From Pilatotrama ljubarskyi (taxonomy: Eukaryota; Basidiomycota; Agaricomycetes; Polyporales; Polyporaceae): DNA of 64,000 nt. The stretch lies in the NCBI GenBank assembly GCA_022385805.1, contig MU277705.1, forward strand, positions 62,001 through 126,000. Direction: 5' to 3'. The first letter of the stretch is position 1. The number at the start of each line of letters is the position of its first letter. Below the pieces are notes generated by a model. It was given only the letters and a program-made list of their open reading frames with translations. It was not told the DNA's origin and searched no databases. The translations under genes and the position numbers were made by a program. Positions 1-12,722 of the stretch are shown here, piece by piece.

Positions 1-622
1 CGACAACTACAACGTACGTCCACTCCTGCTGCGGCTGGGTTGTGGCCAAGGGGCTGTGACTGAATTCCGGGTTATAGTGCTTCGCCACTCAGGTCTACCA
101 GAACACGCAGTGCTAAGCGGTCCAATGGTGCGGTGACCGTGAGTGTCTAGAGTGGATTAAGAGCTGTATCTAGTTGCAAGGGATTACGCCGAATGCCTGT
201 ACCATGTCAATTATATTACGGGCAACTTGCGGTCAATGTGTGGTTCTCTCTGATGCGTCTACCAAACGGTTCCGGGATGGTGAGCTCGCCGGTCAGTTGT
301 GGTACCTGCTTCGAGAACTATTGAAGCTCGACTTGCGTCCTGCTCAATCCCAACCCTCACAAGCGGCCCTGTGTTGAACCATAAGAATCTGGAAGAGTCG
401 GCAAACGATTGTACGTAACGTCGTCGGAGTCAAGGTGCCACGGTTGTTCGGTGCGTGTTTCGTGCGAATGCAGGTTCCTCCCTTCTCCTACCGGCGAGCT
501 ACGAAGGCTTCAAGTTTAACTGCATCGTAGAGTGTACCGACGCAAAACAAGTCCCTGCCAAATAGCCACTTGTCTTGGCATTGGTACACAACTACTAGGT
601 GTGTTCCCTTTAAAGCATTCTC
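1..622. other. Leading region, no gene supported
   Basis: No open frame here shows family resemblance, a convincing splice pattern or an unusual repeat. It may hold the 5' untranslated region or an extra 5' exon of the DUF6697 gene that begins at 623. Confidence 0.4.
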
Positions 623-2599
623 ATGCACTACGATTTAGAAAGTCCCAGAGGCTCGTCCTCTCACATATGGTACAGTACATTCCAGCCGCTGAACGGTCCT
701 AATCCATCTCCATCCGCGTTCAAGCAGGTCATGGCGCTCGGTGTTGGAGAGGTGTTACTCAAGGAGGTGAGTATCCGACACTATAGTCTTCCTCCCTGGG
801 CAATGAGTGAGTACCTCGGAATGCTCATATCGTTCTGCAGGACCCCGACAAGAAGCATGATATCAAGCCTTCGGTGGCCCCGGATCTGTACCCGAAGTCC
901 CACCTGTCCGGAATGGTAGGTCTGGTCTGTCATCTATCATGGGCTCTTCTGTGCGTTCCGAAAGGCTGATAGTACGATATTCCCCAGATTGTCGATGAGA
1001 AGAAAGTTCATTTCGGCCTTCGAGTCTCTCAACCACCAGCCCCTGAAAACGCCTCGGCTGTAAGTGCTGCGGGAGATTGCCTCCGGACATGCTTCAATAA
1101 GCGCTAACACGACTTCCAGGGCCCTGATGTCCCCAGCAATCTCAGGGATGACAGTGGCAATGGGCAGGAACCGCCAGCAGGACCTCTCCCTGCTGACGCA
1201 ACAAGTACGCGTCGCAGTCAGGACGGACGTTTACTCCCGTCCGTCGAGGTGGTCCTTCCGAGTTACGCCCAGGTCAAAAGGATGAGGATTCAGGCATCTC
1301 GGGCGCAGGAAAGCGAAAACGAACGGCGTAGGTCAGGCTCAGCAAACATGTCCTCGGCCGACCGACCTATGGTCTCGGTTAAGGCGGAGCCTCGCGATGA
1401 TGCCGATTCGAAACCGCTTCTGGACCTCGACAAGCTTGACCCGCTCAGGATCAAAGAGGTATTGCGTGCTGCCGTTGAGGATATGAAGAACGTAAGTGAG
1501 CACTCGGGGCCTGAACTCGAAAAGTGCATCGAACGATTGAAGACCAAGCCATTCCATATACAGCCCGACATCAAGGTAAAGGCAGAGATGCTCAGCGACG
1601 AAGCGCTCCTCGACGCTCTTACGTGGGAGGGTATGAACTATCGCTATCCTATCCCGGTCCCTCCGGAAATCGCCAACTATCCGCTACGTCGCGACTACAT
1701 ATCCAATCTCTACGGAGGGAATATACAGGAAACCGCGCCCAGACCCAGGAAAGATCTCCTTGAGTGGCATGGTTTGGACGACTGGTTCTTTTTGAGCCTG
1801 GACTACAATCCGCACGCACCCCAGAAGCCCGGTTTTTCTGGCTTATTCTTCGGAGGGAATCACTCGGGGGTGCATGTTGAGCGCACTTTCGTGAGGATGG
1901 CACCAGGGAGGTGGGTCTATATGGGGCAGTACAGGGTCGAACCAGGCAAGGCTCTGAGCAGAGAGGCGTGGCATACCCTCACGCCCAACGTAAGCATTCA
2001 AAGGGCCTCCGCAATGCTTGCCAGGTGTGTCCCGCTTGCTCATTCTATCGCAGGTGCGACGCACTTGGGCGAAGGGTATCCTCGGCAAGGAATGGGGCGT
2101 TGACCGGTGTATCAACATTTGGTTGAAACGAGGAAAGGAAATCGACTGGGAACCTAGCCAGGACGAATGGGAAGATGCAGCACTGAGGATTAAAGAGATC
2201 AGGAACGCCCTCTCTGAGGACGACGTGATTGGGGCATTTGACCGCGGAACAGAGGTGCGCGGAGGCGCGAGGCGGGATTTCCTTCACTGACCCTATAGTA
2301 TGTAGGTCCTCTGGACGAGAAGAATGACCTGCGTCGGGTACGATGAGGAGTTTCAGCGCGTGCTCGTCCGTAACGCGGATCGATTCCTGGAAGCGAAGAC
2401 TGTCGGGGGTGCTAAAGGAGGCGCAAAGGGGAAGAGCTCGAAGAGAAAGGCGATTGAGGTTGAGTCCGACTCGGAGATGAACCACCGCTCGATGCAGGGA
2501 TTGGAAAATCGAAGCCGACGACAGCTCGAGCCCGCCAGCCCTCGAGACGCAGACGATCTTGAGAACCGTTCCTTACATAATCTGTCTTCTAGTACATGA
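623..2599 (+). CDS. DUF6697-type conserved protein A (551 aa)
   Basis: Function unknown; the family (DUF6697) is a basidiomycete domain. Exons 623-766, 841-915, 988-1059, 1120-1989, 2054-2254 and 2306-2599 join in phase with canonical GT-AG introns of 51-74 nt. The first 240 residues are polar and probably disordered, with a charged stretch around VKAEPRDD. The family domain follows: GLDDWFFLSLDYNPHAP, then GLFFGGN, then GRWVYMGQYRVEPG, and near the end the motif CVGYDEEFQ. The tail is Lys/Ser/Arg-rich (GGAKGKSSKRKA), which could act in nuclear import (inference). The same ordered motifs recur in the gene at 23626-25491, so this is one of two family members in the window. The ATG at 623 is the first that keeps the frame into exon 2; an additional upstream exon is possible. 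Confidence 0.8.
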
Positions 2600-2729
2600 T
2601 AAACCTCTACTGTGATACTCAATGCAGACACCTCTACGAGAAAACAGTCAGTTAGATTTCCTCTCGGCCAGAAACCCAATGTGTTTCACAACGCACGTCT
2701 ATCTCGTCATCGATCCTTTGCATGCTTCG

Positions 2730-3900
2730 TCAAGCGAAGTACGTGGGGAGGATGTACTTCAGCTTCTGCCTGTCCTCGTCCTTCTGCTGCTCCGAGCGCG
2801 GCATGATCGAGAACTTCATGGAACCGATTTCCTCCGTCAGCAGGTCACCCTGCGCGGCAGCGTCGTTCAGGTCTTCGAGGACAGAGGCCGCGACGTGCCT
2901 CGACAGCTTCGCGTTCGCATGCAGTGTCTTGAATACCTCCGCGGCGGTGACAGTAGCCTCGTTCTCGCGCCACGAGTCGTAGTCGGTGACCGTCGCGATG
3001 AGCGCGTAACTGAAAGTGAGGTGAGCACTGCGCAGCGTCCATGGGACTGTCGGGCCTACCCAAGTTCAGCCTCCCGGGCGAGCTTCGCCTCCGGCAGAAC
3101 GCTCATATTGATGATGTCCCCTCCCCACATGCGGTACATCTTGCTCTCCGCGCGGGTGGAAAACTGCGGGCCCTCCATGCAAACGATGCACTTGTCCGTA
3201 TGCAGCTGTGGCTTCATGCCGCGAACGGCGTACTCGTCCTCCTTCGCCTCGTCCAGAACTTTCCTCACGCGGTCCTCGAGCCAGCGCACGAGGCGCATCG
3301 CGAAGGGGTCGCCGAAAGCGGCGTGAGCGACGATGCTCGTGCCCTCGAAGAAGCTCGCGGGGCGCACGCCCTTGGTGCGATCTATGATCTGGGTAGGGAG
3401 CACGAAGTCTCCCGGGGCGATCTCTTCCCGGAGGGAGCCGACGGCTGAGAAGGCGAGGATCGCCCGGACGCCTAGTGACTTCAGCGCGGCAATGTTTGCG
3501 CGAGAGGGTACCGCCGAGGGCGGGATAGAATGCCCAGAGCCGTGACGTGCAAGAAAAGCGACCTTGGTACCGGTAGGCAGGGCACAGATGGCGATGGGTG
3601 AGCTGGGGAAGCCCCAAGGCTGGAATAGGAGAACGTCAGAATTTATGGCATTAGCGCTCATCAACGAGGAGGCATGCGCACAGTCTCGTGGTTCACATGT
3701 TTCCTACGAAGTCACGGTCAGCGTCAAAAGTCGTCGCACGGCAACAATGGATGTCGTACAAGAAGGTGAGGTTGTCCAGATGATACAGGCCGCTGCCGCC
3801 GATCACGCCAACCAGAACTGCAGTGGGCGATTGTCAACTCAGTGTACAGCCCATGGGACGCGGCCGGAGACTCACCATTCTCGTCTTCTGAAGAAGCCAT
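2730..3900 (-). CDS. S-methyl-5'-thioadenosine phosphorylase (314 aa)
   Basis: Cleaves 5'-methylthioadenosine with phosphate to adenine and 5-methylthioribose-1-phosphate, the entry step of methionine salvage in cytosol and nucleus. Exons in order of translation are 3876-3900, 3760-3817, 3682-3703, 3060-3619 and 2730-3009, all phase-consistent. Family signatures are all present: phosphate-binding GVIGGSGLY (about residues 12-20), [34 protein letters not shown], the methionine region INMSVLPEA and VTDYDSW with the substrate-binding aspartates. Length fits fungal members (human 283, yeast Meu1 337 residues). The third exon is only 22 nt, and without it the conserved link between [10 protein letters not shown] and PWGFPSS is lost. 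The start MASSEDEN is the only ATG that splices in frame to the Rossmann-like strand. Confidence 0.93.
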
Positions 3901-5514
3901 TGTGCTTGGATGCGATGGCCTACACCTAGATGAACGTAAACTTCGAGTCGCAAGGTTCACAGCAGTCCGCAGGCGCACAGATCGATTCAAGGTGATCATT
4001 TTCGGGCGCTTATGTGTATCTACTAGCGCCACCTGCGGCAGCAGCGCGCTAACCGCTGTAGCCGCCTGCTCAAGTTGTCTTCATAGACCGGCGCTGCGGA
4101 TGTTCTGCTTCGCATCCTCATGCCATGAGATGTGGACATCATTGATCCTCCTTGAGAATACAGGTAGATGAGCTCCGGCCGAAGACGCCTAGGCTGTCAG
4201 CTATCGAACCTGTGCACTCTGCTGGCGTGAGGTATGCGGCGGCGGTTGGTACTACTAGCTGTACCCAGCAGGCTACACACTTCGTTCCTCCCGGTATGCA
4301 TGTTCTCTTGTGTCATTGTATTAATAACATACAGTATTCTACGCTACGGTACGGAGCAGCAGCGTGATGAAGTAAGCCAAGTTATTCCCCCTGGCATCGA
4401 TGTTGGCTGTCTATGCTGAAAAGCTCGGTCAATGCCTCGCTCCGGGACTCCGCAGTGATAGAGACATACCGTAAAACCCATCATGCTGGACTGCTGCAGG
4501 GATGAATGAGAGGGCTTCGTCCGAGACGACGGCGTGACCCCGCGAAGGAATGCAGTCGTCTGTTGCGCAGATCACCCACGCGCCACACGGTGTCATGTCT
4601 CGCTTCACAGGTAAAAAGTACGCCTCCAGCGGCGCGAAGGAGTGAGCGAGAACGTCAGACCAGCGGCAGTCTATGAGATGATCTGGTTACTCCGTCCCGC
4701 TTCGCGGTGCCGCCGATCTTCCCGTGCTGGTGCGCTGGTAGCCCACCCACTCCGCATGGGAGCTCGAGGCCCTCTCGAACTTCTACTGTCATGATACGTC
4801 ATCATGAACGCGTTGCGGGGATGCTGTGAGGCAAGTTTGTCCATGCCGTAGTTGAGTGCTGAGTTGGATGAGGGAACGGGGGCCCACGAATAGACTTAAT
4901 TGTGTACGAATCTTACATTGCTTCTTTTCTCGCTGGTATGCGTCCTAGAACTGGTGAACCTGAGGCGAGGATGTGCATCAATTAGGTGACCCGTGAGCTA
5001 CGGGACAAATGCGCACCTCAGGATGGGATAAGTGATTTGACCGATATGTTTAGTGCCAGCAGACGTGATTGCGCAGCTTGCCATTGAATGAGAGTGCAGA
5101 GGTGTAGCGTTCCCGTGTATCCATCGCGGCGAGCTGAGCCAGTAGATATATACTACAGCCCGTTCCTTGCTTTGCATTGTTCTTGGGAGGATAATCCTTA
5201 CATACGTTCCTTTCTGCATGTTCTGAAGCTAATACATAAGCATACTTTGTCGGAATTTGAATAGCACGAAGGCGTTTCCATCTGCACGGGTATCTCAAGT
5301 ATGAGATACTGACAAAGCATAGAAAGGGTGGTACGGGCGAACGCTAGTAGCGCCGTACAACTTGGTGTGGTGTCTCTTTCGTTGCGAGCTGAAACGATAA
5401 GTGCCTTGCGAAACAATCGCGGCTATGATGATCCATTCGAACTTGTAATCACCAGCAAATCGGCGTACATTCAAGTTCCCGCCTACGCCACTTCGCCCTT
5501 TGAAGGACATCGCT
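3901..5514. other. Intergenic stretch, no gene supported
   Basis: About 1.6 kb. Only short frames without recognisable motifs or linked splice sites. I see no RNA gene or repeat. Confidence 0.4.
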
Positions 5515-6695
5515 TCACGCGCTCTGCTTCTGCCCCTTGAGCTTCTGTACGTACTCCTTCACGAGCGAGCTGTCCTTCACCCACTCTCGGTACGTCTTCG
5601 CCTGCGGGTATATAGACAACGTCTGCTTCTGGTCCTGCACATAACGAATATCAGCATCTTGATCAGTATGGAGGTTATAACGATCACATACCCGCACGCC
5701 GCTCTCGGGGCCTGCGCGCTTCACGAACTCCCAAGAGAGATACATGAGCTCGGCGGCGGGATGGTCCGCGTGGCGGGACGCCTCAAATTGCTCGGGAGTG
5801 AGCTCGACTGCGAGGGACGCCTTCTCTCCAGTCACTTCGGAGAACTGCTTCGCGATGTCGCGCAGCGTCAAGTATTCGACGGCGATCTTGATCTTGGCGC
5901 CTGCAAACCAAGATGCCTCTCAGCATAACGAACCGGTGACCATACTATGGCAAGAGAATCTCACCTGCAAACTTCTCAGGCTCGCGAAAAGCGGGGACAA
6001 CCCAGCCGCCCAGATCGGCGACGCTGAACGCGAAGATAGGCACGTCGGGGAGAAAGCCGACTGACCAGTTGAAGCCCTTCTCCTCGTCATAGCTCGGCGC
6101 AAAGAAGCTGGTCCAGAAGTTCTCTGCAGGATACGATTCCATTGTGAGCCAGTTTCTCTGTCTGTAGGAAGTAGGATCAAGCGCTCACCATAGTACATCG
6201 GGATATACACGAAGGTGTATGGGATCCCGCTCGCAATGACACGGTCCTCGATGAGGGCCTTGCTCCGCCACGAGATCGCAGCGCATTCGCCTTCGCGACC
6301 CTCAACCGTGCTCCACACGAGGTGCTTCACGCCCGCGCGAACCGCAGCGTCGACTATGTTGCGTCCGTGCAGCTGCTCGCCTTCGAACCCATGCACATAA
6401 AACTGCGTCACGCCGAAGACCCCCCATGCACCTGTGAAAGCCGCAGTCGTCTCATCGAGTGAGAAGAGGTCAGCTTTGACGACCTCGACACCGCGCGCGG
6501 CCAGGGCCTGTGCTGCTGGGGAAGAGGGATCGCGCGTGATTGCGCGGACGGAGAAGGTCTCCGGTTCTTTCAGGAGAAACTCGACGACAGACGAGCCTTG
6601 TCTGAGTCATACAAGTCAGCTGTAACTGAATGTGCACAGCAACAGACGAATACGCACTGCCCGGTCGCTCCAGTTACTGCGATGAGTTTAGGCAT
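5515..6695 (-). CDS. NmrA-like family NAD(P)-binding protein (312 aa)
   Basis: Atypical short-chain dehydrogenase of the NmrA/HSCARG type; such proteins bind NAD(P) and act either as redox sensors of transcription or as reductases, and the sequence does not decide between these. Exons in order of translation: 6658-6695, 6189-6601, 5965-6123, 5692-5900 and 5515-5634, all in frame. The N-terminus MPKLIAVTGATGQQG is the glycine-rich dinucleotide loop. Later family landmarks are AITRDP, VEVVKADLFS, WGVFGVTQFY, AGVKHLVWSTVEG and GIPYTFVYIPMYYENFW. The Tyr-x3-Lys pair of classical reductases is not evident, as is usual in this family. Length is typical (about 300). Its neighbours give no pathway clue. 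Confidence 0.9.
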
Positions 6696-8634
6696 GACGG
6701 CGCGGGGGTCGCTGCTATGTAAGGTGTTGGGATGCGAAGGTGTATGAATGGAGATAGGAGAGGTTACTCGCGGTGATATAGATCAATGAAACACACCTGG
6801 GAAGGTTTTGCTCAAGTCGTACTCGATTCTGAGAAAACCGATTAGCCGTACTTGGTCTGGTCGCGGTGCGCTACTTCGTGCCGAGCGCTTCGTCCCTACT
6901 TCATGTCAACCTTCTCCGGCAGGACCCTCACATGATAGTCCAGTATACGGCCACATAGGCATCGCAAGACTATGAGGCGTCCTCTGCCACCGCCCTTGCA
7001 AGGCGAGCGACTTGTGAAGGATCGAGCAGCTGGATGCGGGGTTGCACAATGCAGCGCGGCCAGCGGACTCGGCGTCGCACTCGGGCCGACTCAGGCCGAC
7101 TCGTGCCACGAAACCGCCACAAAGCACCCGGAACCTCCTCCGCGTGTGGCTACTCGAGCTGCCCAGCATTTCCGGTCGTCATCGTGAAAGCCTGAGTACG
7201 ATCGTGGTTAGTAGAGAATGCTTATCCATCGTCATCTGCGCGTGATGCATACAACCTCACATGCTGCAGCTGGCGACTCGGGGCTCCGGGACGCGGTTGA
7301 GATATCGCCAGACTGGTTGCCCTAGCCCTCCGAGTCGCTATATGAAATCGACGGGAATTAGACTGCACCTCCTCCGTTTTGTACATAGCAGAGTGTGGTC
7401 TCGAGGAGAGCCGAGCACAACGTTAGGAGGGTAGAACCTGGTAGAAACGCGTGCGACGCGACGCATCGCGGACGCGGCTCCAGAACTTGTGGCCGATGGG
7501 TTCCCGCCGCACGGGATCTGATTAGCGCCAGGTACGCGGCGAGGAAGTCGGACTAGTGGTGCAATGACATGCGCAGCTTCCCATAGCTCTCGAAGACGGC
7601 TCAAGGTGGCTTATAGGGGTTTGTGGCACGTATAGAAAACAATGCAAGCCGGAAGGGAGCGTTTGTAGGCGGAAGAGGAGGTGAGCTCCTCCAGCGAGCC
7701 GGGCCATGGACTCAGAGGACAAGACGAGAGAAGACGCAGACTGCACCGCCACCGCATGGGCGCCTATAGGGTGGCTGGATGCTTCGGAGGCATATGGTGC
7801 GCATCAAAACCTTCGTGGCGACACTTCGCTCCCGCTTTCACCCTGTTTCTCGGTCGCGACCACCGTCTCCATTGCTCGGCTCGCTCTGATATCAGCCAGT
7901 TATTCTGCCAGAAACTCTCCCAGGGCCCCGGACGACAATAAGATATATCATCAGTGAATTTCGCGTCTGCGAGGGTGTCTCATCCGTCCAAGATTCCTTC
8001 GGAATTGTCACGTCCAATGTGGGCACCACTCTAGGTTGCCTTTGGTCGTCGACACATCCTACGAACAAGCCTGGAAGTACAAGGTCATCTCCCCCCATGA
8101 TTTGAGCGGTTCGGACGACTTAGAAAGTACGGTGTAGGTGTTGTAGGGAGGCTGCAGCACATGTGAAAGGTAGGTGTAGCTTAGCCGGGGTTCTGGCACC
8201 GTTCTGCTTTATTGCGGTCTTACGGTACCATGGCGCGTGTCCATCAGGAACATCATAACATCCGACCTCCCCGCTTCTCTCGGCCGTTCGCCTGTGCTAC
8301 TGTCAATTAAGACTCCTAACTTTACGCTGCAGTGTGGAAAACCTGCGGCCTCGGCCCCTTGCTCTAGCTCGTTTCTGGCTATCTCTCGTGTCTTCCTCCG
8401 TCTTCTCTAATTTGCATCCGTCAAGGACATCGACGACCTTGGCGCCCTGAAAACCTCATCAGACCGCTTCGCGACCCTGTTCCAACGCCGCGCGTGTCCG
8501 CGCGAAGAAAGGCCGGAGAATATAACCGCGCCCTTGGCGCGAAGTAGGAAAACTGCTGGGCTGCGTGTGCTGGACTTGCTTTGCTCCCCTCTTCCATCCT
8601 CCCTCTCCTTCGTGCACGAGTTCTCGCCGTCACT
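6696..8634. other. Intergenic stretch, no gene supported
   Basis: About 1.9 kb between the NmrA start and the DUF6533 start. Small frames exist on both strands but none shows motifs or splice continuity. The last 300 nt are pyrimidine-rich (many ctc/ttc runs up to 8634), as often seen upstream of fungal start codons. Confidence 0.4.
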
Positions 8635-10034
8635 ATGTCGGGCATGTACGAGGTGAACCAAATCGCTGCGGCCTCTATAGGCGCAGATCCCGTCACCACC
8701 GAGGCCATCGCGACTGCCTTTGGTCTGCTCCACGTTCTGCAAGTCTATACGTCTTCCATGGTACGAGCCATAGCCGGTGAATGCGGTCCAATTCTCAAAC
8801 TGATCCATGCATCTGCCGTACTAGATGGCTGTAGCTGTTTGGGACTGGCTAGCGTGCTTGAAGGGTGAGTATATTCGTTTTAGGGCCATAATCATTGACT
8901 CACAGTCACTCTTAGTGGAATGGGACGTGATTTGGAAGGCCCGCTGGTCACCGGTCAAGATCCTCTACCTGTGGATCAGATACTATGGTGTGTTTTGCGT
9001 AAACGCAAAGCCGAAGCGGATGCTCACCCGCCGGACAGGTCTGCTCACTTACGCCCTGAACCTGTGGCTATTCAACGCGAACTTTACGGTCGAGCAGTGT
9101 AAGACGCTCCACTACCTGATCGCTGCGACATGTATGTGGGTAACGGTGGGATCCGGTATGTCCCTCTGCTACACCGTGTTGGCTGCTGTGGTGACAGTCG
9201 CGACTGCAGAGACGATTCTCGCAATGCGTACGCACGCATTCCTCGGACGCCAGCTGTGGACCGCCGTCGTGCTGAGCGCCATGATCGTCGGCGAGATTGC
9301 GTTCTTGCTCTACGTATCTATTGCGGGTGTGCACCAAACCGTCATCCCAGTCGTCACCCGAGGTCCCTGTACGGCGAGCGACGCCCCCGGCAAGCACGTG
9401 GTCTCCGGCTTCTGGCTCGCGCCCGTGGCTTTCGACCTCTTCTGTACGATCCTCATGCTCTGGAAGGTATGTCACACCGCTAGCATCTTCGCTACAGTTC
9501 CGGCCACTCAGTCCGGTGATAACATAGGTGTCGACACTACGCGCGCGGGGCTCGCGCCTGGTGAAGGTCTTCGTCAGCGAGGGACTCTTCTACTTTATAC
9601 TCGTCGCCGGCGTGAACGTCCTCAACGCCATCTTCATGTTCCAGTCGAACGCGAACATCCAGAACATCAACTGTACGTCTATCTTCTCTCCCCCATCCTG
9701 CACCCTCTTGTTCACCGCGGCCACTCCGCCCTCCGCAGGCTTCCTCGCGCTCATCCTCACTCAAGTGCTCTGCTGCCGCCTCGTGCTGAACCTGCGCGCC
9801 CAGGCACGCACGGGCGCCGTGTACACGTCAGAGGGGCTCAGCCTCCCATCGACCGCGACGAAGGCGACCGGGCCCGTGTTCGCGCACCCGGGGAGCTCGC
9901 AGACTGAGACGACGAACACGGTGAACATCCCGCTCGAGCGCTTCAACAAGACGTCACAGTGGGACGATTCGCAGTACGACCATGGCGTGAAGGTCCACGT
10001 CGAGGTCGAGCGCGACGTCGAGGTGGGGCGCTGA
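8635..10034 (+). CDS. DUF6533 seven-helix membrane protein (362 aa)
   Basis: A member of a large Agaricomycete family of unknown function, predicted in the plasma membrane, with GPCR-like topology. Exons 8635-8742, 8825-8864, 8916-8987, 9039-9466, 9528-9672 and 9739-10034 are phase-consistent. The N-terminal DUF6533 part includes VWDWLACLK, EWDVIWKARWSPVKILY and YLWIRYYG. Hydrophobic helices follow at LHYLIAATCMWVTV, MSLCYTVLAAVVTVATAETIL (ending before RTHAFLGR), VVLSAMIVGEIAFLLYVSI, WLAPVAFDLFCTILMLWK and LFYFILVAGVNVLNAIFMF, then FLALILTQVLCCRLVLNLR. The last 70 residues are polar and probably cytosolic. Start chosen at ATGTCGGGCATG because it precedes the first helix and splices in frame. 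Ligand and signalling partner cannot be read from sequence. Confidence 0.88.
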
Positions 10035-11458
10035 GCGCTCCTTGAGTCAGGAAGGTGGTGGATGCCGTAGTACGGGGATGCAGGCGCCGCGCGCGGGCGC
10101 GGGGCATGCCGCTCTTTTGTGGAGACCGTTCGTTCAACAGTATAGATGTAGTGACTCGACAGGTGACGGCCATCTTCGCTGCTCTTGCTCAGTAGGATCG
10201 TTTGTGCGATCGACAACGAGCCTCAAAGTCGCTTCAGAGCCTCAAGTTCCAAGCGTCGGAACTGCGTCAAACCGAAGCCATCGGCTCCGATGAGCGACGA
10301 GAAGCGATAAGCGGGGCCGCAGCCCGCGGTGAGCTTTTTCCCTTGAGCTCAAGTCTTGCTCGCATATCGCATTCGCTTGTACATTGTTATAGTACAAGAT
10401 TGACCGATCTACACCACGGATAGAGTATACATCGAAGCGCCCGCGCCACACTCGCCAGAGGATATGCGCTGAGCCACTTAAGTTCAGTCGCTCTTCGCAG
10501 TGCTGATACCGTAAGTGGGGTGCAAGGCGGCACCCTGAGTGACAGCCGGGAAGGGTAGCGGTGACGGGTTCAGCAGTATGACGCTGCATATGTAGCTCGG
10601 CTCGGGCGTTACACAGGCGCAGATCAGCGTCACTGGAGGTGTCGGGAGTATCGTGGCTGCGATGATGGTGGACAAAAGTACTCCACCAGAAGCTGTCAGG
10701 TGTCCCAGTGAGTGATGTAGCCGCCTTAGCACGGTTGTATGTGTCACTCACCGACGGAGCACTGTGGGGTATTGCATATCTCTCACAAGTTACGGGCAGC
10801 TCGCGCGTCCATCATTGAGTCCTCTGCGGCCGACATGACACCCACGAGTTCCCTCGCGTGATATGCTGGAGCCATCCGCTACCGCTATTGAGAGCCACCT
10901 AAGCTGCCGCGCAAAGGATTCAGGCATACCAGTGATTTCATTTGGATGATCGATGTGCATCGGCACACGCCGTATCATCCAGATGCATTGTGGATGCCCG
11001 CCGTGAGGTATTGTCCTCCCCATGCCCTGAGGCTCACGACATCTTATGGTCGGCCGGAAGTCCCCCCTGTTGGCGCTCAGGCATGAGTTATGGATCATCG
11101 ATCATCCCTTGGGCGCCAGTGTTGCGACTTACTTGGTCCTCAAGGTACCTTGTCCAGCGACCGATGAGTTTACTGGTGCTCGAAGCGTGCACTGGGGGAA
11201 TGCAGAGTCCGGATGGGCGACGCATTGCAATAGGGCCTTGGGTATGCTGGGGCGAGATCACTATGGTGTTGTCCAGACTCATGAAGGAATCCAGGGGGAC
11301 CTGCTTTTGATTCAGGCGACACACAATGGACCATTGTGCCACACCATACGATGCCCCTAGAACGGTGACGAGTACGCAGACATGGGTGCCAGGAGACGAA
11401 TGTCACTCAATGGACCTTGTCTAGAACTCTCATACTTGGCCTGAGTCCTCGGAATATA
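10035..11458. other. Intergenic stretch beside the transposon
   Basis: About 1.4 kb without a supportable gene. A small hydrophobic frame at 10484-10747 (-) has neither a convincing signal peptide nor a family match. The stretch ends at the TA dinucleotide used as the transposon target. Confidence 0.4.
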
Positions 11459-11490
11459 CAGTGACGGCCAAAAGTCACGCCCCACCCCCC
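11459..11490 (+). repeat. Left terminal inverted repeat of the Tc1 element
   Basis: Starts CAGTGACGG directly after the TA target and ends in a run of six C. It is the inverted copy of 13019-13050 with two mismatches (AC here, GT in the partner, both transitions). Confidence 0.95.
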
Positions 11491-11714
11491 CAGCATAATC
11501 TTGTCACCCGTATAATTTCAGTAATTGCCCATGATTTCTCACGCATCTTTGCAGATATGTAGGCTATGCTGTAAGCTATCACATGGTCCCACTCTTAAGG
11601 TTTGAGAGTCTCTGTATCCTCTGATTTTGGCATATATGTGTGGTGAGATGCACTGGGACCACTTCACATTCAACCAAAATGATGTGATTACTTTGTAAGG
11701 AGGATACAAATCAT

Positions 11715-12202
11715 TCAGAAACGAGTGTGTTTACCACATTTGCGGCGAAGAGTTGAGATACGTTCAGGAAGGGAATCATAAAGCTTCTGAATGAAAGAGA
11801 TATCAAGTCCATACCACTCCTCCTGAACCATTGTCCATAGCTCATCCAGGTTGCGAGGAAGAGGCCGGCGAGCTCACACACGGCGCTTGATCTCACGCCA
11901 GACATGTTCTATGATGTTCATGTCAGGAGACGAGGAAGGCCAGGGGAGAACGAGGATGTTGTGGTCAGCGAACCACTTCTCGGCGAGCTTGGAGGTGTGC
12001 TTGCGATCGTTGTCTTGCTGAAAGACGAAGGAGCGGGGGGAAAGGTGATAGTCTTGAAGTGTACCCAGGAGTGACTCCTCGAGGATGGTGCAGTACTTCT
12101 TTGCGTCCATGGTCCCGTTGATTCTGTGCAGCCGTCCGACACCATCCGAGGTGATGCAGCCCCAGACCATCAAACTTCCTCCCCCTCCCTGAACTGTCTT
12201 CT
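11715..12202 (-). pseudogene. Tc1-family transposase, C-terminal half, disrupted
   Basis: Cuts and pastes the element by the DDE reaction. Visible from the gap edge at 12202: GGGGSLMVWGCITSDGVG, then QQDNDRKHTS with the second catalytic Asp, then WPSSSPDMNIIEHVW with the catalytic Glu. I count 34 residues between the Asp of QDN and that Glu, the DD34E spacing of Tc1 elements. A TGA at 11874-11876 interrupts the frame right after EIKRRV; the same frame continues with family-like sequence (NLDELWTMVQEEW) to a TGA at 11715-11717. Such a TGA could come from CGA by a C-to-T change (inference). The N-terminal half with the helix-turn-helix and first Asp lies in the assembly gap. Confidence 0.85.
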
Positions 12203-12722
12203 NNNNNNNNNNNNNNNNNNNNNNNNNNNNNNNNNNNNNNNNNNNNNNNNNNNNNNNNNNNNNNNNNNNNNNNNNNNNNNNNNNNNNNNNNNNNNNNNNN
12301 NNNNNNNNNNNNNNNNNNNNNNNNNNNNNNNNNNNNNNNNNNNNNNNNNNNNNNNNNNNNNNNNNNNNNNNNNNNNNNNNNNNNNNNNNNNNNNNNNNNN
12401 NNNNNNNNNNNNNNNNNNNNNNNNNNNNNNNNNNNNNNNNNNNNNNNNNNNNNNNNNNNNNNNNNNNNNNNNNNNNNNNNNNNNNNNNNNNNNNNNNNNN
12501 NNNNNNNNNNNNNNNNNNNNNNNNNNNNNNNNNNNNNNNNNNNNNNNNNNNNNNNNNNNNNNNNNNNNNNNNNNNNNNNNNNNNNNNNNNNNNNNNNNNN
12601 NNNNNNNNNNNNNNNNNNNNNNNNNNNNNNNNNNNNNNNNNNNNNNNNNNNNNNNNNNNNNNNNNNNNNNNNNNNNNNNNNNNNNNNNNNNNNNNNNNNN
12701 NNNNNNNNNNNNNNNNNNNNNN
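12203..12722. other. Assembly gap (520 unknown bases)
   Basis: A run of N inside the transposon. Any frame crossing it is meaningless. The gap probably reflects repeat collapse during assembly, so its length may not be real. Confidence 0.98.

Noticed and set aside
10484..10747. Small hydrophobic minus-strand frame, possible secreted peptide
   Set aside because: The N-terminus is not a convincing signal peptide, the hydrophobic stretch is internal, and there is no promoter or splice support.
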